Source: an uncultured Alphaproteobacteria bacterium (GTDB lineage Bacteria > Pseudomonadota > Alphaproteobacteria > Sneathiellales > Sneathiellaceae). Taken from it: 20,057 nucleotides of DNA. A program made the position numbers and the translations under genes. The notes below the pieces were generated by a model. It did not search any database. It saw only the letters and a program-made list of their open reading frames with translations, and was not told the DNA's origin. The DNA is taken from NCBI GenBank assembly GCA_937910835.1, contig CALEMG010000005.1, forward strand, positions 1 through 20,057. The letters run 5' to 3'. Of this stretch, positions 1 through 6,528 are shown piece by piece; the first letter of the stretch is position 1, and every line of letters starts with the position of its first letter.

Positions 1-180
1 GCGATAGCTAATGGCTAGCAGGTAACGGGGTTCCATCTGTATCGACACCCGACTTGGTAACAACCCATCCCTGCGCATCAACGTGTTTTGCGCTATTGTT
101 GTTCGATTTGGCCCTCAAATTATCATATAAGAGCAGCAGCAGGGTGTAGACTACAACCCTCCGCCGGTGGACAACTTTTG
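1..180. other. Left edge, no gene called
   Basis: I see no gene I can support here. On the minus strand one frame is open for about 50 codons and ends at a TAG near position 9, but it has no clear start or ribosome binding site and I do not recognise the product. The plus-strand frame of the next gene is also open from position 88, but without a good start signal. This stretch may contain the promoter of the gene at 181 or the tail of something outside the window. Confidence 0.3.
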
Positions 181-816
181 ATGACTGAACTTGATCCTTA
201 TGAGTATCCCATATATCCGCATGCGTATCTTAATCGTGCACGGTCACTTCTGATGGAAGGAAATGCGCATTCCATTTTTTATGCAGCTTTTGAACTGCGC
301 TGCTTTTTGGAATGTAGACAAGATCAATACTTGGAAGCTCAACGCGAGTACGCGCGTTCCGTACCAAATAGATGGAAAATTGGCGCACAAGGAAAGGCAT
401 TGGCGGGCATATTTAAGAGCGAGAAAATACAGTATGTTGCTTGGTACGCTGACGATGAGTTAATCTTCGATGCGTATCACATCCCAGTTAGCGATGAACT
501 CCGAGATCGCGTCGAGAAACTGGGAACTCTCCTCCACTCACAGAAAACATGGCGAGATCCAGATGATGAATGGTGGAACGAGACTCGAAAAAATTTGGTC
601 GAAACATATGAGCTTGCGTGGCTTTGCGGTCAAGGAATGCTTTTGTCACCCTTGTTCCTCCATGAAGGTAAGACAGTTGGCAAATTCGAGATTAGCTGCG
701 ATGATGACATGAGAGAAAAGATTATTGCAAACATGAAAATTGGCTCGAAAGGAATAATGAAAGTTGATTATCCTGAAGTACTTCCAGAGGATTGGAATTC
801 CGACCTCGTGGTTTAA
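181..816 (+). CDS. Hypothetical protein, 211 aa, possibly HEPN-like
   Basis: I do not recognise this protein. The frame is open from position 88, but I chose the ATG at 181 because a GGTGGA ribosome-binding-like stretch lies 9 bases before it and residues upstream of it are low in quality. There is no signal peptide or membrane segment, so it should be cytoplasmic. The N-terminal third is predicted helical, with a segment around residues 20-55 (HSIFYAAFELRCFLECRQ) that resembles the helical core of HEPN-type proteins in character. That is only an impression. The C-terminal half is acidic and rich in tryptophan (DDEWWNE near residue 130). It is AT-rich like the rest of the island, stands alone on the plus strand, and converges on the small secreted-protein gene. 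It could be island cargo such as a toxin or defence protein, but nothing proves that. Confidence 0.6.
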   Translation: MTELDPYEYPIYPHAYLNRARSLLMEGNAHSIFYAAFELRCFLECRQDQYLEAQREYARSVPNRWKIGAQGKALAGIFKSEKIQYVAWYADDELIFDAYHIPVSDELRDRVEKLGTLLHSQKTWRDPDDEWWNETRKNLVETYELAWLCGQGMLLSPLFLHEGKTVGKFEISCDDDMREKIIANMKIGSKGIMKVDYPEVLPEDWNSDLVV

Positions 817-912
817 AAAGAGTTGAGCGGATATACCTTTTCGGTTCTTGTGCAGTTCTCGCCGTTTGGTAAGTAATTCTCGGAATTCTAAATTAGCTGA
901 GAGCAACAGGCT

Positions 913-1218
913 TTAGTCTTGATCGAAGGCGTATTCAGAGCCAACGAAATCATCTTCCTTATTGCAAATAGTATCTGGAACCTCATAATTATCAAAGGTA
1001 GTTCGACAAACATCATTGAGATTTATCAGGAAATTGGTTTTTGGTATTTTTATTATATGGTGCCATACAATTTTTTCTTTCCCTAGAGTGTTGCAGCTGC
1101 ATTTGACATTGAGGCTACCCGGATCGTAGCTTTTCTCGTTCGCGATAACTGCACTAAAAGGCAATATGGCAAATGTCAAAATGGAAAGTGCAAATAGAAT
1201 CGCATTTTTTGTGTTCAT
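913..1218 (-). CDS. Small exported four-cysteine protein, 101 aa
   Basis: This is a small hypothetical protein that I do not recognise. Residues 1-26 form a Sec signal peptide: a short polar start, a hydrophobic stretch from about residue 7 to 23, and a cleavage site after VIA (AVIA|NEK). The mature part is about 75 residues with four cysteines (40, 42, 71, 85), enough for two disulfide bonds, which fits a periplasmic or secreted location. The ATG at 1218 has an excellent Shine-Dalgarno, GGAG, 7 bases upstream. The gene lies 82 bases downstream of the large exported cysteine-repeat protein on the same strand, so the two may be co-transcribed and may work together. The DNA is very AT-rich. It could be a partner, an inhibitor or an immunity-like protein, but no evidence separates these. 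Confidence 0.65.
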   Translation of the reverse strand: MNTKNAILFALSILTFAILPFSAVIANEKSYDPGSLNVKCSCNTLGKEKIVWHHIIKIPKTNFLINLNDVCRTTFDNYEVPDTICNKEDDFVGSEYAFDQD

Positions 1219-1300
1219 ATTTTATCTCCAAAACCCTAAACGTTTGGTAACGAACTAAAACGTTACACGGTTTGTTTCTGAAGGAGGGTTTGCTGTAATT

Positions 1301-3520
1301 TTAGCAGCCTAAAACTGTACAAATAACTCCACCAGCAGCATCTCCCAATGCTTCTAAACCATTATTAATTTCACGCCGGACATCATCGCGGGCTGTTTGT
1401 AAAGTTCGATCAACGTTTTTCCCAAGTGCCTCAGCTTCTCTCAGTACATTTTCAACTCCTTTTCCCGCTTCTTGCGCCATGACCAACGTAAGCTTGATAC
1501 TCTCTAGGTGTATATTCGCCACGTCTGCCACAACAGAATTCGGACCGATATCTGTTCCTAAAAGCTGCCTAGAGAGTTTTCGAAATTCGTTGTTTTCTCC
1601 AAAGCAATTGCCCTCCGCAAATTTTTTGTTGGCGCATTGAGCAAGTTCTTTCATAGTCAACCTTCCAGCCGCACAGGTTGCAAAAGATATTGGCTCGCCG
1701 CCGCTACTCGCAGCGCATTGCAAGGCAATTTGTTGTTCAGGTGTTAGTCCGTCGCTTGCCATGCAAACGCTAGTCCCAATTGGGTCACCTCCGCCCTCAA
1801 CGAGGCATTGAGCAGCCTTTTGATAGTCTTTTGGTAAACCGCTAGTTATGAGGCACCCCGCCATACTCGCCGCCTCTCCATCATTTGACTGAACACATGA
1901 AATGGCAATTTTTATTTCAGGAGATAGTTGATTTTCTGAAGAGCAGAGTGCGAGATTGAGGCTGTCATCTTCATACTTTTCGATACAATCTAAAATGAGA
2001 TTGATGTCTTCAGAACCTGTCAACCGGCCTATACATTTTGCGTAGCCATTTTCGCCATCCATGCACTCTTCTACAGCGATGATTTGATCAGAAATACTAG
2101 GATCAATCAAACACAAAGCATCGAGTTCTTCATCACCCGACCCCATGCAATTCGTGATTTCGATTAAGCTAGCTTGATTAGTTGTCTTTAGACTGCATCT
2201 CAATGACTCCAAATTGGTGTCGTTGGAATTAAAGCATTCGAATATTCTTTTCTCATCTCCATCCAAAGAACTGCTTAGAAAGCATTCGGATGTCAATGTA
2301 TCGCTAATATTTTCAAGCTTGCAGTTATTATAGATGTCAACCATCTGTCCGTATGGCGGCAAACTTTTCATCCGAGGCAGTAACGATACGGTCAAATCAT
2401 TTTGATCGTTGTATAATCCTGACAATGTCAAAATGCCGAGAGCAGTTTTGTTATTTACCTTTGGCCTGCAAGTACTGTCACCTACGCACTGAATTAGCGT
2501 TGAAAGCGGCACATCAAACCCTGCGCACTTCCTCAATTCATTTATATCACGAGCACCTTGAAACTGAGCACATTCTATGATTCTAGTTCTAGCAAGCTCA
2601 TTGGAAACGAAGGAAAGGCCACTCTCTTCAACAGACTTGATCATTGTAATAGCGGATACAGGATTATCAATAACATCAATAAGTGAGCTTGCGACTTGTT
2701 GAGTGGTATCGATTGTCAAGGGAACAACAACGGAATACTTTTCGGATTTTTCTCGTAACTTGAGTGCGCCATATTCGAAGTATTTTTGGAATTCGAGACT
2801 TGAAGGAGGTTCAGGCCATTTGGTTGCTTCTTTTATTTCAAGAATACTTTCGCCAATTTTTGGTTTGCCGTTTATTATCCGGATCGGCATGTTTGGTTGG
2901 AAATTTTTAGTAACATCAGTTGAGTTGTTTACCCAATACGTTAGAAGAGAAAAAGCGCGTGACGCTGGGTGATTGTTTAGCGCTGATGGAGATTTTTTGC
3001 AGTTTTTGCCCGTCGTTCCGCATGATCTATGAATGAGCGCCAAGTCGAAGGAGTAGTCGTCAATTTCCTGGCCGACACATTCCGTAAGGCGAAGCCGTAA
3101 TTCAGAAGTTGCGTTTTCAAAAACTTTGGCCAATGCGTCTGCTGTCGAAATTAATCCTTGAAAGTACTCCTCGCGTTCAAATGTTACAAATGGTGAACTG
3201 AACTCACGCTCATTAGCTAGCGCCCATATTGAAGTGCGAAGTTTTTCGCCGAAGTCATATTTTTTAATATCCTTATCAAGGAATATCTTACGAAAGCAAC
3301 TGCGCGTTTTATTATGTAGTTCCGTCCCAGTTGTGTCAGGACCTACTGCTGCCACATAAATCTTATTGTTAACAAATATCCTTGATTCAGGATTATAACC
3401 TACTGTTACATATCCTATTCCATACTCGAACCAAAGACGATCAGCCTTGGCATCGGTAGCCAAAAGGCTAAAGATAACGACTGAAGTAATGAATAGGGCT
3501 TGAGTTATATATTTTAGCAT
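1301..3520 (-). CDS. Exported protein with nine tandem two-cysteine repeats, 739 aa
   Basis: I cannot assign a named family. Residues 1-26 are a Sec signal peptide with cleavage at AKA|D, so the mature protein is periplasmic or secreted. Residues 27 to about 330 form a non-repetitive domain with a few cysteines. Residues 400-640 consist of nine units of 26-30 residues, each with two cysteines: pairs at 400/413, 429/442, 458/470, 486/496, 512/526, 542/556, 572/586, 602/616 and 629/639. The late units share a pattern of C, about 13 residues rich in Gly/Ser/Glu, C, then LT or LP and a helix ending in AxxC. The last 90 residues look helical and end in two cysteines (VICTVLGC). GAGG lies about 10 bases before the ATG at 3520. 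The gene is AT-rich, on the island, upstream of a second exported cysteine protein. The regular cysteine pairs suggest a disulfide-stabilised solenoid. The function is unknown. Confidence 0.75.
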   Translation of the reverse strand: MLKYITQALFITSVVIFSLLATDAKADRLWFEYGIGYVTVGYNPESRIFVNNKIYVAAVGPDTTGTELHNKTRSCFRKIFLDKDIKKYDFGEKLRTSIWALANEREFSSPFVTFEREEYFQGLISTADALAKVFENATSELRLRLTECVGQEIDDYSFDLALIHRSCGTTGKNCKKSPSALNNHPASRAFSLLTYWVNNSTDVTKNFQPNMPIRIINGKPKIGESILEIKEATKWPEPPSSLEFQKYFEYGALKLREKSEKYSVVVPLTIDTTQQVASSLIDVIDNPVSAITMIKSVEESGLSFVSNELARTRIIECAQFQGARDINELRKCAGFDVPLSTLIQCVGDSTCRPKVNNKTALGILTLSGLYNDQNDLTVSLLPRMKSLPPYGQMVDIYNNCKLENISDTLTSECFLSSSLDGDEKRIFECFNSNDTNLESLRCSLKTTNQASLIEITNCMGSGDEELDALCLIDPSISDQIIAVEECMDGENGYAKCIGRLTGSEDINLILDCIEKYEDDSLNLALCSSENQLSPEIKIAISCVQSNDGEAASMAGCLITSGLPKDYQKAAQCLVEGGGDPIGTSVCMASDGLTPEQQIALQCAASSGGEPISFATCAAGRLTMKELAQCANKKFAEGNCFGENNEFRKLSRQLLGTDIGPNSVVADVANIHLESIKLTLVMAQEAGKGVENVLREAEALGKNVDRTLQTARDDVRREINNGLEALGDAAGGVICTVLGC

Positions 3521-3808
3521 CTTAATTGTGCCTCTTTTGTACGAAGTTGCAACTACTAACTACTAACTACTGCCTATAAATCCCCAAATTTTTTTCAGCT
3601 TCTTGTATTCAGACTTGTGTATGTTTGTATATCTAGAAGAATACAATACTCTTTTTCAGATTGAAATAGTATATCCTAATAATGCATAGGTAGGTGTATT
3701 TATATCAAAAAATGTCTTAATTGGTATTTGGAGGCATTGGTCAGCGGAAACAAAAATTACTTAACCTTGCGGATAAATAATTAGCTTTTCGATGACCTGG
3801 AAGAATTC
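3521..3808. other. AT-rich intergenic stretch between relaxase and exported protein
   Basis: This 288-base stretch is among the most AT-rich in the window. Apart from a triple AACTACT repeat near its left end, I see no open frame with a start signal, no RNA gene and no convincing terminator. It must carry the promoter of the minus-strand gene starting at 3520, and several TATA-like hexamers are present, but the AT content makes any single choice unreliable. Confidence 0.4.
3551..3571. repeat. Triple tandem AACTACT repeat
   Basis: Three perfect head-to-tail copies of the 7-base unit AACTACT lie at 3551-3557, 3558-3564 and 3565-3571, about 30 to 50 bases upstream of the start codon of the exported cysteine-repeat protein. 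On the coding strand the unit reads AGTAGTT. Such short tandem repeats can be regulator-binding iterons or slippage-prone tracts that change promoter spacing. Neither role is shown here. Confidence 0.75.
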
Positions 3809-5116
3809 CTAGCGCTCTTGTGTAGGTCCACGATTGCGGCCAATTTCATGTTTATCCCCATCTTTTCTGGTGCGCTTGAACTCTTCTCGCCGAGCATTGA
3901 GGTTCGATTGCTGCATCTCCTTGTACTGTGAAATATTTGAGCGCAGCTCTTGCTTCTGTTCGTGGAACTGCTGCATTTGCGTGTTGGCGTGCTGCTGGAT
4001 CATGCGCCGCTCCGCCAACTGATTGGCAATGAACTGGTCCTTTGCTCGCTGGTCCCATTCCTGGGCCTGTTTTGCTTCTTGCTCGTTCATATGCTGGATA
4101 CGCTTATGCTCGCCACGTAAGCGATCCCAAATACCTTTGACGCCAAGCCTAAATCGAGACTGTCTTTTCAGTGCATCCAGTCTTTTTTGTTCAGCTTGCT
4201 TGTCAAGGAAGGCTTGCCGTTCTTTTCTTTGCCTTGTGATCACCTGCTCTCGTTCAGAGACTAGTATGTTCTTTTGATGCTGCTCTTTTGCTTTTATTTC
4301 TTCTTTGAAGCTCTGTAGAATTGGGAGCATGTCATTGGCAATATTGTGCTTGGCATCCGTAACGCTGGGCAGGTCTTTCTCATCGCCCAGTCTTTCCCTT
4401 ACTTGTTTGGTTCTGACATTTGCCTTTTTAGAGATGGAGTAGATTTCTCCATGTATATCAACGGCGACAAAGCCGCGTCTATCACCTCTGGCGAGGGTAT
4501 AACCGCGTTCTTCCAAAGCATGAGTAAAGGCTGCTTTTGAATCTGAGATGGCCCAGGCATCCTGGATAGCGGTGGCTATTTCTCTTGGGTCTTTTTCAAT
4601 ACGTTTGGCTTGTTGCCATTCGGCATGGGTGAAGTTCTTGGGATTGCGTTCTTGGCTATTGACAAGACCTCTTGGCATTTTCCAACCATGTTCCAGGAAG
4701 AGTTCGCGAGAGAGGGATCTCAGCTTAGTATGATCGAAAGACATTTGGATGGCCTTCATCTGTTCTATATCTATGCGGCTCCAGACCGCATGAGCATGGC
4801 GTCGGCCTTCCTTTTCATGGAAGACGATGGCTCGGGGTTGGTTGGAGAGCTCCAGCTGTTCCTCTGCCCGTTCAATAGCGGCTTCAAACTCGGCGATGGA
4901 GACAGTTTCTGATGGAGGTGGGTTCAGGGACAGGGAATAAAGGAACTTTGTACATCTTGTTCCTCTGCTCACGGCATAGGCTTCATTGAGAGCGCCCATC
5001 AGGTCAGATGAGGCAAAGCCGCGGATGTCATGCACGTCAATATGCTCGTTTTCTTCCTTTAACAGATGCAAAGCTAAGTTTTTGGCCCCACCGCGCTGAT
5101 TGCCCTTGAGGATCAT
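3809..5116 (-). CDS. Relaxase / mobilization nuclease (MobA/VirD2-like), 435 aa
   Basis: This is a DNA relaxase that should nick the transfer origin of a mobilizable element and pilot the strand into a recipient. The N-terminal domain, about residues 1-150, carries the histidine triad of HUH-type relaxases: H100 followed by GRRHAHAVWSRID with H107 and H109, the metal-binding motif. Residues 125-240 continue as in relaxases found on alphaproteobacterial plasmids. From about residue 265 to the end it is highly charged and Gln/Lys/Glu-rich, a long predicted coiled coil. The catalytic tyrosine is not obvious from sequence alone. Its ATG overlaps the stop of the MobC-like gene (ATGA at 5113-5116), so translation should be coupled. 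No coupling protein or type IV secretion gene follows, so transfer would depend on a helper. I place it in the MOBP-like group from general resemblance, not from a search. Confidence 0.88.
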   Translation of the reverse strand: MILKGNQRGGAKNLALHLLKEENEHIDVHDIRGFASSDLMGALNEAYAVSRGTRCTKFLYSLSLNPPPSETVSIAEFEAAIERAEEQLELSNQPRAIVFHEKEGRRHAHAVWSRIDIEQMKAIQMSFDHTKLRSLSRELFLEHGWKMPRGLVNSQERNPKNFTHAEWQQAKRIEKDPREIATAIQDAWAISDSKAAFTHALEERGYTLARGDRRGFVAVDIHGEIYSISKKANVRTKQVRERLGDEKDLPSVTDAKHNIANDMLPILQSFKEEIKAKEQHQKNILVSEREQVITRQRKERQAFLDKQAEQKRLDALKRQSRFRLGVKGIWDRLRGEHKRIQHMNEQEAKQAQEWDQRAKDQFIANQLAERRMIQQHANTQMQQFHEQKQELRSNISQYKEMQQSNLNARREEFKRTRKDGDKHEIGRNRGPTQER

Positions 5117-5541
5117 GGACGGTTCTCCGATTTAATGCCGAGGGCTGAAATCAATGTAGATCGCATCACTCGCACATCGTCACAGGCTTGATAGAGCTCG
5201 TTAGTGAGCTCTGGAGAAACAGGCAAGGACCCTGTTTCAGCGGCCATAGCGATGGCAATCAGGCTGGGTCCGAGTTCAGACTGGCCCAACATGCCGAGGA
5301 GTTTCGCGATTTGCTTGTGATCCATAGAAGGGCGGCGATTGACGCGACGATTTAATCTTGGAAGCTTTGCGTCATCGCCAAACAGCTTTTTGCGGATATA
5401 GGCATTTATAGCCAAAGAACCAGCATCCTGCAGGAGCTGAGCTCGTTCTTCGTCGCTTAGACGTAACGAAAGTGGCGAAGGGCGCTTTTTGTTCGGCTTG
5501 GCAGCGGCTTTTATGAATTGAGCATGAAGGACAGAACTCAT
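5113..5541 (-). CDS. mobC: MobC-like relaxosome accessory protein, 142 aa
   Basis: This small basic protein is probably the relaxosome accessory factor that binds near oriT and helps the relaxase reach its nick site. Residues 20-55 (SPLSLRLSDEERAQLLQDAG and the following NAYIRKKLFGD) have the strand-helix-helix look of a ribbon-helix-helix DNA-binding domain, as in MobC family proteins. A basic stretch (RLNRRVNRRPS) follows, then a helical C-terminal half (ELTNELYQACDDVRVMRSTL). The ATG at 5541 has GGAGG 9 bases upstream. Its stop overlaps the relaxase start by ATGA, and its start overlaps the stop of a 39-codon frame in the same way, giving a tightly coupled three-gene unit. The assignment rests on both the sequence pattern and its position directly before the relaxase. 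Confidence 0.8.
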   Translation of the reverse strand: MSSVLHAQFIKAAAKPNKKRPSPLSLRLSDEERAQLLQDAGSLAINAYIRKKLFGDDAKLPRLNRRVNRRPSMDHKQIAKLLGMLGQSELGPSLIAIAMAAETGSLPVSPELTNELYQACDDVRVMRSTLISALGIKSENRP

Positions 5542-5657
5542 AATTCTGGTCCTCCAAAGTCATTGGTTAGATCAATTCCTGAATGTTTGAGTTGGTGCTC
5601 CCAGTCCGCCAGTTCCTCAAAGAGAGAGTTCAAACTTTCTCTCTCTAGGGGCACCAT
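5538..5657 (-). CDS. Small ORF, 39 aa, coupled to mobC
   Basis: Reading the minus strand, a 39-residue frame beginning MVPLERESLNSLFEELADW and ending DFGGPEL has its TGA overlapping the ATG of the MobC-like gene as ATGA. An AGGA lies 9 bases before the ATG at 5657. An alternative GTG sits two codons earlier, and the frame is open further upstream into the end of the crotonase gene. The product is acidic, probably one or two helices, and has no cysteine or membrane segment. I do not recognise it. It may be a real accessory mobilization peptide or a leader peptide that couples translation to mobC. It is also possible that this is only a non-coding leader or part of the transfer origin. Confidence 0.45.
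   Translation of the reverse strand: MVPLERESLNSLFEELADWEHQLKHSGIDLTNDFGGPEL
5621..5646. repeat. 8-bp inverted repeat in the mob leader
   Basis: AGAGAGAG at 5621-5628 and CTCTCTCT at 5639-5646 form a perfect inverted repeat around a 10-base loop. It sits about 80 to 105 bases upstream of mobC, where transfer origins of mobilizable elements often lie. It could be part of oriT or an RNA hairpin in the mob transcript. The sequence is simple (purine then pyrimidine dinucleotides), so chance is a real alternative. I recognise no known nick-site consensus. Confidence 0.4.
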
Positions 5658-5704
5658 TCCCACGTTTCCTACATTCAAAATAATTGGGCACTCTGGCACC
5701 CAGA

Positions 5705-6391
5705 TCAAGTTTGGAATAATTCTTCTATGCCATGATCCTTGGCTTGGCGAACCTGATTAATAAGCGTACGGCGGACTTGGGATTTTACGGCTCGAAAACC
5801 CGAATGGGCGCTCAATTCTTTTGCTTGGACAAGAGCGCGGGCGCGAATATCTTCCGGGGAAGCTAACTCGTCGAAGATCATATGGCGAGCAAGAAAATGT
5901 GAAGAGACAGCTTGGCTGGAAAGCGTCAGATTTCGGCAGAGTGGGGCTGGAATTTCATGAGCGATAATACGTTCCGGCCCGGATGGAAAAGGTACGCCAG
6001 CGCTGGATTCCTGTAAGCCAAATAGTGCCGTATCCCTATCTATCGCGATGCGATAATCTGTACATAACGTCAACACAAGCCCGCCGCCAAGCGCATGGCC
6101 ATTAATGGCCGCAATGACGGGGCCAGGAATAGATAGCAAGTGGAATGTCATATCGGTAATTGCGAGCGCCATATCGTGGCGCTCTTCTGGTGAGTAGCTG
6201 GTGAATGCCTTGACGTCAACCCCGGCGCAAAAGGCCTTTCCTGTGCCTTCAAGAACCAGCGGTAATTTGGGATCATGCATTTTGAATAGGGCGCCAAGCG
6301 ATCGGATTGCTACAAGATCGATGGCGTTCATCGGCGGTCGGTCAATTGTAATAACCTTGACCCCATCCTCAAGGACCTCGTGAATTGGCAT
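5705..6391 (-). CDS. Enoyl-CoA hydratase/isomerase (crotonase) family protein, 228 aa
   Basis: This is a member of the crotonase superfamily, which acts on acyl-CoA thioesters. The first oxyanion-hole motif is GKAFCAGVDVKAF (residues 51-63) and the second is INGHALGGGLVLTLCTD (residues 96-112). The first catalytic glutamate of classic hydratase (Glu144 of the rat enzyme) aligns with Val106, whereas the second (Glu164) is kept as E128 in GLQESSAG. A single acid is typical of crotonase isomerases and some other reactions, so simple hydratase activity is doubtful. The protein is about 30 residues shorter than usual. The ATG at 6391 has GGGAG about 5 bases before it. A candidate promoter lies at 6430-6458, so it is probably a separate unit from the sox genes 137 bases upstream. 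Its 3' end abuts the mobilization island. The substrate is unknown. Confidence 0.85.
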   Translation of the reverse strand: MPIHEVLEDGVKVITIDRPPMNAIDLVAIRSLGALFKMHDPKLPLVLEGTGKAFCAGVDVKAFTSYSPEERHDMALAITDMTFHLLSIPGPVIAAINGHALGGGLVLTLCTDYRIAIDRDTALFGLQESSAGVPFPSGPERIIAHEIPAPLCRNLTLSSQAVSSHFLARHMIFDELASPEDIRARALVQAKELSAHSGFRAVKSQVRRTLINQVRQAKDHGIEELFQT

Positions 6392-6429
6392 TTGCTCTCC
6401 CTCGCTCTCCTCTATTTTTCAACCTGGCA

Positions 6430-6458
6430 AATTCAGCTGCCCAGCTTTTATATGTCAA
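6430..6458 (-). promoter_or_regulatory. Candidate promoter of the crotonase gene
   Basis: On the minus strand a perfect TTGACA (6453-6458) is followed after 17 bases by TGAATT (6430-6435), a weak match to the -10 box. The spacer contains the short inverted repeat AGCTG-GG-CAGCT (6435-6446), which could bind a regulator. The site is 39 bases or more from the start codon at 6391. The -35 box is good, but the -10 box is poor. Confidence 0.35.
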
Positions 6459-6528
6459 TTATTGCAGGGTATGCGGCAATGCGTTAGCCAGTTTTTATGA
6501 CTGACTGTTTTTTACCTAGCTAGCCTTC

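Noticed and set aside
1..180. Minus-strand open frame at the left edge ending near position 9
   Set aside because: It has no start signal and no recognised product; about 50 open codons are not enough to call a gene.
5518..5760. Plus-strand 80-residue frame across the mob leader
   Set aside because: It overlaps three minus-strand starts or ends and has no family features; the minus-strand 39-codon frame explains the region better.
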